From assembly GCF_900111965.1 (NCBI RefSeq), contig NZ_FOJT01000003.1, forward strand, positions 62,001-126,000: a stretch of 64,000 nt of DNA. The letters are read 5' to 3'. The notes under the pieces were generated by a model. That model was not told where the DNA came from. It saw nothing but the letters and a program-made list of their open reading frames with translations, and ran no database searches. Numbering within the stretch: position 1 is the stretch's first letter; each line of letters starts with the position of its first letter. Source of the stretch: Flavobacterium swingsii (GTDB lineage: Bacteria; Bacteroidota; Bacteroidia; Flavobacteriales; Flavobacteriaceae). Below, one piece after another: positions 44,000 to 51,530 of the stretch. A program made the translations under genes and the position numbers.

Positions 44000-44046
44000 A
44001 AAAAAGAATGTACTAATGTAACAATTTTTATGCTTCATTAGTACAT
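44000..44046 (-). terminator. Terminator after serS
   Basis: On the minus strand ATGTACTAATG and CATTAGTACAT (44008-44018 and 44036-44046) form an 11-base stem around a 17-base loop, followed by TTCTTTTTTT. Confidence 0.75.
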
Positions 44047-44066
44047 CTAAAAATCATACTGTTTTT

Positions 44067-45338
44067 TTAATTTATGATATCAAAACCTGTATATTTTCTT
44101 AATACTTCTGGAATTACGATTCCTTCTGGCGTTTGGTAATTTTCTAGAATTCCAGCCAAAACTCTCGGCAAGGCAAGTGAACTTCCGTTTAATGTGTGCG
44201 CCAATTGATTTTTACCATCTTTGTCTTTGAAACGTAATTTTAATCTATTAGACTGAAATGTTTCGAAATTAGATACAGATGAAATTTCTAACCAACGATC
44301 TTGTGCTGTGCTAAAAACTTCAAAATCATAAGTTAATGCCGATGCAAAACCCATATCTCCACCACAAAGGCGAAGAATTCGGTATGGTAATTTTAGTTCT
44401 TGTAAAATACTTTTTACGTGTTCGACCATTCCTTCTAACGCTTCATACGATTTGTCTGGATGTTCGATTCTCACAATTTCTACTTTATCAAACTGGTGTA
44501 AACGATTTAAACCACGAACATGAGCGCCCCAAGAACCTGCTTCGCGACGGAAACAAGGTGTGTAACCTGTACATAAAACTGGCAATTCGTTTTCGTTAAG
44601 AATAACATCTCTAAAAATGTTAGTTACAGGAACTTCAGCAGTTGGAATAAGGTATAAATTGTCTTTTGCATCATGGTACATTTGACCTTCTTTGTCAGGT
44701 AATTGTCCAGTTCCGTAGGCAGAAGCTTCGTTTACCATGTGCGGAACCTGATATTCTAGGTAACCAGCATCGGTATTTTTATCTAAAAAGTAAGAGATAA
44801 GAGCACGTTGTAATTTTGCTCCTTTTCCTTTGTAAACAGGGAAACCTGGTGCTGTAATTTTAGTTCCTAATTCGAAATCGACAATGTCATATTTTTTAAT
44901 TAATTCCCAATGCGGTTGTGCATCTTCATGTAAAACAGGAATAGCTCCTTCTTGAAAAATATTTAGATTTTCTTCAGGTGTTTTCCCTTCAGGAACAATG
45001 TCTGCAGGAAGATTAGGTAACGTATATAATTTGTCTAATAAATCTTTTGCTAAAGCTTCAGTTATTTCAGACAGTTCTTTGGTTTTTTCTTTATTAGTAG
45101 CAATTTGTTCTTTTAGAAGAGCCGCTTTTTCTTTTTCGCCACTTTTCATCAAATCGCCAATCGTTGCGGATATTTTATTAGATTCGGATAAAATAGTGTC
45201 TAATTCTACTTGTGTAGCACGACGTTTTTCGTCTAACTGCACAACTTCTTGAACAATACTAGTAGCATCGATACTTCTTTTTGCTAAAGCTTTGATTACT
45301 TTTTCCTGATTTTCTCTAATAAATGCGATTTGTAACAT
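44067..45338 (-). CDS. serS: Seryl-tRNA synthetase
   Basis: 423 residues. Charges tRNA(Ser) with serine. The N-terminal long coiled-coil arm (about 30-100) binds the tRNA variable arm. The class II core follows, with motif 2 in TPCFRREAGSWGAHVRGLNRLHQFDKVE (about 256-284) and motif 3 in LNGSSLALPRVLAGILE (about 376-392). Length and order match bacterial SerRS. A CAAATTTA (-7) box lies at 45362-45369, 24 bases upstream. Confidence 0.97.
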   Translation of the reverse strand: MLQIAFIRENQEKVIKALAKRSIDATSIVQEVVQLDEKRRATQVELDTILSESNKISATIGDLMKSGEKEKAALLKEQIATNKEKTKELSEITEALAKDLLDKLYTLPNLPADIVPEGKTPEENLNIFQEGAIPVLHEDAQPHWELIKKYDIVDFELGTKITAPGFPVYKGKGAKLQRALISYFLDKNTDAGYLEYQVPHMVNEASAYGTGQLPDKEGQMYHDAKDNLYLIPTAEVPVTNIFRDVILNENELPVLCTGYTPCFRREAGSWGAHVRGLNRLHQFDKVEIVRIEHPDKSYEALEGMVEHVKSILQELKLPYRILRLCGGDMGFASALTYDFEVFSTAQDRWLEISSVSNFETFQSNRLKLRFKDKDGKNQLAHTLNGSSLALPRVLAGILENYQTPEGIVIPEVLRKYTGFDIIN

Positions 45339-45361
45339 AACTTAAATTTTTAATAAGAACG

Positions 45362-45369
45362 CAAATTTA
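45362..45369 (-). promoter_or_regulatory. Candidate -7 promoter box of serS
   Basis: Reads TAAATTTG on the minus strand, a full TAnnTTTG match, 24 bases before the serS ATG. Confidence 0.38.
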
Positions 45370-45389
45370 GCACTATTTGCTTTAATATT

Positions 45390-46622
45390 TTAAAAATAAG
45401 TTGATAATCCTAAACTAAATCCATCGGTGATTGATGCTGGGTTATTAAGGATATCGTGTTGTTTCTGAAAACGATAGTTTAATCTAATTACTGTTTGAGA
45501 AGTTGGTCTAAAACTTACTGCTGGCATTATGCTCCAAATATCTTCTCCCATATTGCCTCCAGTTTCGTTAAATTTCCCCACATTCCAATCAACATATTCC
45601 AATCGGCAAGCCACATTTAAGGTTGCTTTTTCCCAATCGAGAATAGTTTTGTTTAGAATTGGTTGCACAATATCTATAAAACCACCATGTTGTTTGTTAC
45701 CAAATTGTTGCGTGTAAGTGCTAGGAACATTTACATTAATCCAAGCAAATTCTGAGGTTATAAATGTTTTAATTTTTGGAATTGTGGTATTAAAATCGAT
45801 AGCGAAAACACTAACACGACGTTTTTCATCTAAAATAATTCCGTCGTCTTGAAATTTATTATAAATTCCTCCCATGTAAGAAATTCCAATCTCACCAATT
45901 TTAATATTTCGTAAAGCTAATTTCCCTGTAAATAAAGGTTCACCACTGTTTATTTCTTCAAATCGCTCTGGATTATCTTTTGCTGCTGGCAAGAAAGTTT
46001 TGTTTTCTGTGTTTTCGATAATCGAATTGTCGAAACTTCCTGAAAAATAAGCTTCGTAGCCAACCATCCAGTTTCCTGAATATTTTTTACCAAATAAACC
46101 AGCGCCAGCATTACTAAAAGTACCAGGAAGCATTTGTGTTGCAGATATTGGTCGGTCTGTAAATTCCCATTTTGGACCATCATGATTTTGATTGAATGCG
46201 CCAATAGGGTTTACAATGATTCCTGCTCTAAAATTAACTAATGGATGAAATTCGACATCGACCGAAGCGAACTCAATTGCTACTTCTTTTCCGCCATCTT
46301 CAAACTCTATTTCACTTAAAAATTTGACACGTTTGCTTATCGCAGATGACATAAAAATGGACAATCTTCGGGCTTGAAACTGGTGTCCTTCCGAAATACC
46401 ATCGGTGGTAAGATGTTGCCAATTTGTTTCGAGATAACCACCAATAGAAATTGGAGTTTTACCAATATTTAATGCTGGACGATTATATAATGCGTCCATA
46501 TTTAATGTTTTTACCGTGTCTTTCGGAACACGTTTTAAAAGGGTTGGGTCTATTTGAGCGTTTGCATTTACATTGAAAAAGAACGTAAGGACTATTATAA
46601 AATAGGTAAAAGTTAATCTCAT
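45390..46622 (-). CDS. Outer-membrane porin-like beta-barrel (OprO/OprP-like)
   Basis: 410 residues. Signal peptide (residues 1-22, ending NANAQ), then an extended series of amphipathic strands ending in an aromatic residue (LGLSTYF), as outer-membrane beta-barrels do. GGYLETNWQ, FRAGIIVNPIGAFNQNHDGP and ETSFMLP-like segments resemble phosphate-selective porin O/P family proteins. The transported solute is not predictable. Its ATG overlaps the Rieske stop (ATGA), so it is the last gene of the DHOR-Rieske-porin operon. This links it to the periplasmic redox pair, perhaps as a channel for the substrate. Confidence 0.78.
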   Translation of the reverse strand: MRLTFTYFIIVLTFFFNVNANAQIDPTLLKRVPKDTVKTLNMDALYNRPALNIGKTPISIGGYLETNWQHLTTDGISEGHQFQARRLSIFMSSAISKRVKFLSEIEFEDGGKEVAIEFASVDVEFHPLVNFRAGIIVNPIGAFNQNHDGPKWEFTDRPISATQMLPGTFSNAGAGLFGKKYSGNWMVGYEAYFSGSFDNSIIENTENKTFLPAAKDNPERFEEINSGEPLFTGKLALRNIKIGEIGISYMGGIYNKFQDDGIILDEKRRVSVFAIDFNTTIPKIKTFITSEFAWINVNVPSTYTQQFGNKQHGGFIDIVQPILNKTILDWEKATLNVACRLEYVDWNVGKFNETGGNMGEDIWSIMPAVSFRPTSQTVIRLNYRFQKQHDILNNPASITDGFSLGLSTYF

Positions 46623-47059
46623 TTTAAAGATATTTTTAGGGTATTGTTTTCTATTGTAATCGGAAATTTCCTCAAATCTCCTTGCGCAGGACCAGATTCG
46701 ACAACGCCATTGTTGCTAAATTCGCTTCCGTGGGCTGCACATTGTAGTTTGTCGCCAAAAACCTGTAATTCTGCTCCTTGATGAGTACATTTCATCAATA
46801 AAGCCGAATAATTTTTGGCATCAAATCGATACACACAAATTGGATATTGTAAGACTTCGTTTTGAACAATTATATATTTTCTGAATTCGGTTTTTGTCTC
46901 CGATTTTATTTCAAAATCAGTTATTGGGACCAAAATATCTGAGCCTTTTATTTCTTTGGTTAAAGTCTGAGAAGAAGAACAACTCTCTAACATCGAAACA
47001 CCAACAAGTCCTGCCAAACAGCCAAAACCGCAAGTTTTTAGAAATTCTTTTCTGTTCAT
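46619..47059 (-). CDS. Rieske [2Fe-2S] protein with twin-domain signal/lipobox
   Basis: 146 residues. The N-terminus MNRKEFLKTCGFGCLAGLVGVSMLESC has a hydrophobic core and a lipobox-like end (Cys about residue 27). Then comes a Rieske fold with the two cluster motifs, C-x-H in MKCTHQGAEL (about 91) and C-x2-H in LQCAAHGSEF (about 108). The compact single domain resembles soluble or anchored Rieske ferredoxin-type electron carriers. It is not part of a bc1/b6f operon here: the flanking genes are a dihaem oxidoreductase (2 bases upstream) and a porin (overlapping). Confidence 0.9.
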   Translation of the reverse strand: MNRKEFLKTCGFGCLAGLVGVSMLESCSSSQTLTKEIKGSDILVPITDFEIKSETKTEFRKYIIVQNEVLQYPICVYRFDAKNYSALLMKCTHQGAELQVFGDKLQCAAHGSEFSNNGVVESGPAQGDLRKFPITIENNTLKISLK

Positions 47060-47061
47060 GA

Positions 47062-48240
47062 CTATAAAGATTTTAAGAATTTTATCAACGCATTTTTTTC
47101 GTCTTGAGAAAGATTGTCAAAAGCCATTTTGCTATTTGTAGCTTCTCCGCCATGCATAGAAATGGCTTGTTCGATACTTTGAGCTCTTCCGTCGTGCATT
47201 AAAAATAGATTTCCACCTTGTGCATTTTCAGAAAGGCCCAATCCCCAAAGTGCAGGTGTTTTCCATTCGGCAGTTTTTGCGCTTCCTTCGGTATAACCGT
47301 CATTTAAACCAGGTCCCATATCGTGTAAAAGCAAATCGGTATAAGGAGAAAATGTTTTGAAAGACAAAGCACTAATTGGAGAATATCCTGTAGTCAAATC
47401 CGATTTATGACAACCAACACAATTCACCTGATTGAATAAATTCTTCCCTTGATTGACAACCGCATCGTTCTGATTGCGTTGAATAGGTGCTTTTAGCGTT
47501 TTTAGATAAAAAACGACATCGTTAATCGTACTTGTTGCTATTTCTGGGTCAATTTCTTCGTTAGTATAGGCATCGATAGGGTTAAACATTGATGTAATTC
47601 CTATATCTTGATTGTAAGCATTTACCGTTTGATGTAATAAATTGAAGGCTGCTGCTTTTTTTCCGAAACGACCAATATATTTTCCGTTCAGAGAAATTGC
47701 ACCTACTGGATCTATAAATGAAGGCATTGAAATCCAGTTTGGCACTCCAGAAATACCATCTCCATTAGCATCATTAGCATCAGCCATGGCTAATATATCA
47801 TTATCAGTAAGAAATTGCAAAAATCCTAAACCAGTATTTGCAGGTGGTGTAAATTTTGCGAAAGTAGCTCCAAAAGGAATTTGTTCTGGCAAAAAACCAG
47901 GTAATGCTCTGTTTTGTAATTGTGGTCCGCCAAGATGTAAAAAAGTGTTTCCGTTTTCATCAGCTTGTCCAAATCTTGTCAGTGTGGTAAACGGATGTCC
48001 TTTTCCGTCGCCAGCATGACAGCTAATACAACTTGTAGACACAAATGTAGATCCCAAGCCAGTTTCTCGAGTAAAAACCTCATTAAACGCCACATCGCCT
48101 TTTAGGAATCTTGCTAATTCTTCGGTCGAAAGTCCATCAACTGTTCCATCTAAAACTTCATCATCTGCAGGAACAGCAACATAAGATTCTTCACATGAAG
48201 AAAGAATTACAATAAATAGTAGTAAAAATATTTTTTTCAT
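47062..48240 (-). CDS. Dihaem oxidoreductase (DHOR, DUF1111-type) lipoprotein
   Basis: 392 residues. Lipoprotein signal (IVILSSC, Cys about residue 16) and two CxxCH haem-c sites: CISCH (about 76) in the N-terminal half and CVGCH (about 275) in the C-terminal half. The conserved SFKTFSPYTDLLLHDMGPGL, KTPALWGLGL and LMHDGRAQSIEQAISMHGGEA blocks identify the DHOR family, which is related to MauG and cytochrome c peroxidases. The real substrate of DHOR proteins is mostly unknown. First gene of a leftward operon with Rieske and porin genes, divergent from mntH. Confidence 0.88.
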   Translation of the reverse strand: MKKIFLLLFIVILSSCEESYVAVPADDEVLDGTVDGLSTEELARFLKGDVAFNEVFTRETGLGSTFVSTSCISCHAGDGKGHPFTTLTRFGQADENGNTFLHLGGPQLQNRALPGFLPEQIPFGATFAKFTPPANTGLGFLQFLTDNDILAMADANDANGDGISGVPNWISMPSFIDPVGAISLNGKYIGRFGKKAAAFNLLHQTVNAYNQDIGITSMFNPIDAYTNEEIDPEIATSTINDVVFYLKTLKAPIQRNQNDAVVNQGKNLFNQVNCVGCHKSDLTTGYSPISALSFKTFSPYTDLLLHDMGPGLNDGYTEGSAKTAEWKTPALWGLGLSENAQGGNLFLMHDGRAQSIEQAISMHGGEATNSKMAFDNLSQDEKNALIKFLKSL

Positions 48241-48263
48241 TGTACCGAAATTTAATTTTTAGA

Positions 48264-48295
48264 CAAAACTAAAAAATATATTCATACAAAACAAA
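48264..48295 (-). promoter_or_regulatory. Candidate promoter of the DHOR-Rieske-porin operon
   Basis: TAGTTTTG (minus strand) at 48264-48271 matches TAnnTTTG. TTTG words at 48292-48295 and 48287-48290 give spacers of 20 or 15 bases to it. It lies 24 bases before the DHOR ATG. Confidence 0.5.
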
Positions 48296-48301
48296 ATATA
48301 T

Positions 48302-48324
48302 AATTATATTTGCTAAATATAATT
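48302..48324. promoter_or_regulatory. Putative MntR-type operator: perfect 10-3-10 inverted repeat over the mntH -7 box
   Basis: AATTATATTT-GCT-AAATATAATT is a perfect dyad. The -7 box TATATTTG (48305-48312) lies inside it. It ends 10 bases before the mntH ATG. A DtxR/MntR-family regulator is encoded downstream of mntH. Confidence 0.6.
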
Positions 48325-48334
48325 TTTTTCAAAC

Positions 48335-50206
48335 ATGGGAAAATCCTTAGAAGAAGTAAACCAATCGGTTTCAACACAAAATAAAACTACTGTTTTTAGA
48401 AAAATATTAGCCTTTTTTGGTCCCGCATATCTTGTTAGTGTAGGTTATATGGATCCAGGAAATTGGGCAACCGATTTGGCTGGAGGTAGTCAGTTTGGTT
48501 ACGCTTTGATTTGGGTATTGTTAATGAGTAATATTATGGCGTTGCTGCTACAAAGCTTGAGCGCCAGATTGGGAATCGTAACTCAAAGGGATTTAGCACA
48601 AGCTTCGCGCGAGACGTATTCGAAATTCATCAATTATATTCTATACTTTTTAGCTGAAATTGCGATTGCCGCCTGTGACTTAGCAGAAGTTTTAGGAATG
48701 GCGATTGGATTAAACTTACTTTTTGATATTTCACTAATTAATGGTGTACTGATTACGGTTTTGGATACTTTTTTATTGCTTTTCCTTATTAATAAAGGAA
48801 TTCGTAAAATGGAAGCTTTTATTATAGCATTAGTAGCCATCGTAGGATTTTCGTTTGTATTTGAAATGATTTTTGCACAGCCTGAAATGGGAAAAGTAAT
48901 TACAGGATTAATTCCTACTTTACCTGGTGAAGGAGCTTTGTATATTGCCATAGGAATTATTGGCGCAACCGTAATGCCACACAATTTATACTTGCATTCT
49001 TCATTAGTACAAACCCGAAAATTTGACCGAAGCAAAAAAGGAATTCTTCAAGCTTTGAAATACAATTTTATAGATTCGACCATTGCTTTAAATTTGGCTT
49101 TCTTCGTTAACGCAGCCATTTTAATTTTAGCAGCAGCTACTTTTCACAAAGCTGGTATGTTTGAAGTGGCCGAAATTCAAGATGCGCATCGATTGTTAGA
49201 GCCTATGTTAGGTAACAAATGGGCGCCAATCTTATTTGCAGTAGCATTAATAGCAGCTGGACAAAGCTCTACAATAACAGGAACTCTCGCAGGACAAATC
49301 ATTATGGAAGGTTATCTGAATTTGCGAATTCAGCCGTGGGTTCGTCGTATTATAACTCGTCTAATTGCCATTGTGCCTGCTGTGATTGTAATTTCAATTT
49401 TTGGCGAAAGCGTAACCGGAAAAATGCTAATTTTAAGTCAAGTAATTTTAAGTTTGCAGTTGGGTTTTGCTATTATTCCATTAATCCATTTTGTAAGTGA
49501 TAAATCTAAAATGAAAGGATTCCATATTAGTAGAACCACTCAAATTGCGGCTTGGTTAATTGCTTCCATCATTGTTTCTTTGAATGCTAAATTAGTATAT
49601 TCGGAAATCGCAGGTCTTTTAGAAACTTCTGAAAACCCAACTATTTTGTGGTTCACAGTAGTTCCATTAGCCGTAAGTTTCTTAATCTTATTATTGTATA
49701 TCGTTTTTAAACCTTTTATTTCAAAACTAAAAGCAGATATTTTAAACCACTCACCACACAACCTAAAATTACAGTTTTCGCCAGCAGAAACTTATAATAA
49801 AAAGGACATTGCTGTTTCGGTAGATTTTTCAAATGCCGATGAAGTTGCCATAAATAGCGCTTTCGAATTGGGTGGAAAAGAAGCAAAATACACACTAATT
49901 CACGTTGTAGAAACCGTCGGAGCGATGATGTATGGCGATGACATTGAGGATTGTGAAACTACAATCGACGAAAAATTATTAGAAGATTACAAAACCATGC
50001 TTTCTGAAAAAGGATTCAAAGTAGAAACAGTTTTAGGATTTGGAAAACCAAACAAAGCAATTTCAGATATTATAAATGCGGGCGATTTCGACGTTTTAGT
50101 AATGGGAACCCATGGTCATCGCGGCATAAAAGATTTGCTTTTTGGCACCACAGTCGATAAGTTGCGCCACGAAATTTCAATTCCATTATTTATCGTTAAA
50201 AAATAA
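48335..50206 (+). CDS. mntH: Nramp-type Mn2+/Fe2+ transporter fused to a universal stress domain
   Basis: 623 residues. Residues ~25-470 form an Nramp transporter with about 11 membrane helices, the DPGNW metal-site motif in helix 1 (about 41) and MPHN in helix 6 (about 223). Proton-driven uptake of Mn2+ and possibly Fe2+ at the inner membrane is known for the family. Residues ~480-623 form a UspA domain ending VMGTHGHRGIKDLLFGTTVDKLRHEISIP, in the nucleotide-binding G-x2-G-x9-G-S/T style. The fusion is unusual outside Bacteroidota. Followed by mntR after the repeat at 50215. Confidence 0.93.
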   Translation: MGKSLEEVNQSVSTQNKTTVFRKILAFFGPAYLVSVGYMDPGNWATDLAGGSQFGYALIWVLLMSNIMALLLQSLSARLGIVTQRDLAQASRETYSKFINYILYFLAEIAIAACDLAEVLGMAIGLNLLFDISLINGVLITVLDTFLLLFLINKGIRKMEAFIIALVAIVGFSFVFEMIFAQPEMGKVITGLIPTLPGEGALYIAIGIIGATVMPHNLYLHSSLVQTRKFDRSKKGILQALKYNFIDSTIALNLAFFVNAAILILAAATFHKAGMFEVAEIQDAHRLLEPMLGNKWAPILFAVALIAAGQSSTITGTLAGQIIMEGYLNLRIQPWVRRIITRLIAIVPAVIVISIFGESVTGKMLILSQVILSLQLGFAIIPLIHFVSDKSKMKGFHISRTTQIAAWLIASIIVSLNAKLVYSEIAGLLETSENPTILWFTVVPLAVSFLILLLYIVFKPFISKLKADILNHSPHNLKLQFSPAETYNKKDIAVSVDFSNADEVAINSAFELGGKEAKYTLIHVVETVGAMMYGDDIEDCETTIDEKLLEDYKTMLSEKGFKVETVLGFGKPNKAISDIINAGDFDVLVMGTHGHRGIKDLLFGTTVDKLRHEISIPLFIVKK

Positions 50207-50214
50207 TTTTTTCA

Positions 50215-50296
50215 GGAGCTAATCCCGCTATCATTCCAAATCTTTTCCTTTTTTAAAGAAAAAAAGGAAAAGGATTTTCCCTTCTATCGGGGCTAA
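50215..50296 (+). repeat. ~80-base dispersed repeat, copy 3 of 3
   Basis: GGAGCTAATCCCGCTATC ... TATCGGGGCTA, with a central hairpin of CTTTTCCTTTTTT and AAAAAAAGGAAAAG. It lies between mntH and mntR and could separate or attenuate their shared transcript. Confidence 0.85.
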
Positions 50297-50317
50297 AAAA
50301 CAGAAAATTAGAATCAT

Positions 50318-50971
50318 ATGACTTTTTCAGAAGAAAATTATCTAAAAACAATTTACCATCTCACTGCTATTTCAGATTCGGAAATAAGTACAAATTCCAT
50401 TGCCGAAAAAATGGAAACCAAAGCATCATCAGTTACCGATATGCTTAAAAAATTATCTGAGAAGGATTTAATAAATTATAAGAAATATCAAGGCGTTTCG
50501 CTTACAGAAAAAGGTTCGCTTTCGGCAAAAATGATTGTGAGAAAACACCGTTTGTGGGAAGTTTTTTTGGTCGAAAAACTAAATTTTCCTTGGGACGAAG
50601 TACATGATATTGCGGAACAATTAGAACACATAAAGTCCGAAAAACTAATTAATAAATTAGATGATTTTCTGGGTAATCCAACCGAAGATCCACACGGCGA
50701 CCCAATCCCGAATGCTAACGGACAAATTATTTCGATAGAAAAACAATTGTTATCAGAACTAAACGAGAAACAATCTGGGATTTGTGTTGGTGTAAAAGAT
50801 ACGTCATCGGAATTTTTAAAATATCTAGACAAACAAGAAATAGCGTTGGGTTCTAAAATTGAAATCATATCGAAAGAATCCTTCGATTTATCATTAAAAA
50901 TAAAAGTTGATACAAAAGAACTGACGATTTCAAATAAAATTGCGAGTAACTTATTTGTAAAAATAATGTAA
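50318..50971 (+). CDS. mntR: DtxR/MntR-family metal-dependent repressor
   Basis: 217 residues. Winged-helix DNA-binding domain (about 1-65) with STNSIAEKMETKASSVTDMLKKLSEKDL, then the DtxR dimerisation/metal domain (about 66-140) with the EVHDIAEQLEHI motif that supplies metal ligands, and a C-terminal FeoA/SH3-like domain (about 148-217). Known family members repress Mn or Fe uptake genes when loaded with metal. The position after mntH and the dyad in front of mntH support control of mntH. No -7 box is seen directly before it, so it may be read through from mntH. Confidence 0.9.
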   Translation: MTFSEENYLKTIYHLTAISDSEISTNSIAEKMETKASSVTDMLKKLSEKDLINYKKYQGVSLTEKGSLSAKMIVRKHRLWEVFLVEKLNFPWDEVHDIAEQLEHIKSEKLINKLDDFLGNPTEDPHGDPIPNANGQIISIEKQLLSELNEKQSGICVGVKDTSSEFLKYLDKQEIALGSKIEIISKESFDLSLKIKVDTKELTISNKIASNLFVKIM

Positions 50972-50981
50972 GAAAAGGCAT

Positions 50982-50989
50982 TATATTTG
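50982..50989 (+). promoter_or_regulatory. Candidate -7 promoter box for the gene at 51012
   Basis: TATATTTG, a full TAnnTTTG match, 23 bases before the ATG. No well-spaced -33 word. Confidence 0.35.
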
Positions 50990-51011
50990 ATTCAACTTTA
51001 AGAAAGCTCAA

Positions 51012-51410
51012 ATGAAAAATATCTTTTTCTCTCTGTTATTAATTTTTAGTACTTCTGTTTTTGGACAAGAATCGCAACAAAAGCCTATAAAAATTAGCTA
51101 TAAAAATTGTCTTGCTAAAAAAGGATATTCTTTCCGACTAAAAGAAGTAACCTCAGATTCTCGCTGTCCCGAAGGCGTACAATGCATTTGGGCTGGCGAA
51201 GTGCAAACGGTTATTTTAGTTTATAAAGACAAAAAATTGGTAGAAGAAACAAAACTTACGGTTTCGCCAAACAACAATGAAGAAGTGATTGACTTTTTTG
51301 CAAAATATTATGCTAAGAAGAAAATAGAATCTATTTATGTTTTCCCATTTCCTATAAAAGATAAAGTTTTAGACAAAAAAGAGTATCGTTTGGAAATTAG
51401 TTTTGAGTAG
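51012..51410 (+). CDS. Exported protein of unknown function
   Basis: 132 residues. Signal peptide (residues 1-18, ending VFGQ), then a beta-rich domain with a conserved SRCPEGVQCIWAGE segment (about residues 57-70) holding two cysteines. The same CPxxxxCIWAGE word occurs in many short exported Bacteroidota proteins with no known function. It lies between mntR and the feo genes; its stop codon directly abuts the stop of the convergent Cys-rich protein gene, with no terminator between. Confidence 0.78.
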   Translation: MKNIFFSLLLIFSTSVFGQESQQKPIKISYKNCLAKKGYSFRLKEVTSDSRCPEGVQCIWAGEVQTVILVYKDKKLVEETKLTVSPNNNEEVIDFFAKYYAKKKIESIYVFPFPIKDKVLDKKEYRLEISFE

Positions 51411-51530
51411 TTATTTACAACCACAATCGCCACCACAATTTTTATCGTTTTTCTTTTTGCCAAAGAATTTCTTGTACAGAAAATATACTGCAACAATTAA
51501 TAATAATATAGTAATGATTTCTTGTATCAT
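51411..51530 (-). CDS. FeoB-associated Cys-rich membrane mini-protein
   Basis: 39 residues. One transmembrane helix (IITILLLIVAVYFLYKKFF) followed by a basic stretch and a cysteine-rich tail, NCGGDCGCK (three Cys). Start at 51530: TAATG overlap with the feoB stop by one base, so translational coupling. A longer frame to 51614 lies inside feoB and is not the real start. Small proteins of this type (FeoB-associated Cys-rich) occur after feoB in many bacteria and may take the place of FeoC in assisting FeoB. Confidence 0.85.
   Translation of the reverse strand: MIQEIITILLLIVAVYFLYKKFFGKKKNDKNCGGDCGCK

Noticed and set aside
48634..49035. A 133-codon frame opposite mntH
   Set aside because: Antisense of transmembrane coding sequence. 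No start signal and a sequence without plausible protein features.
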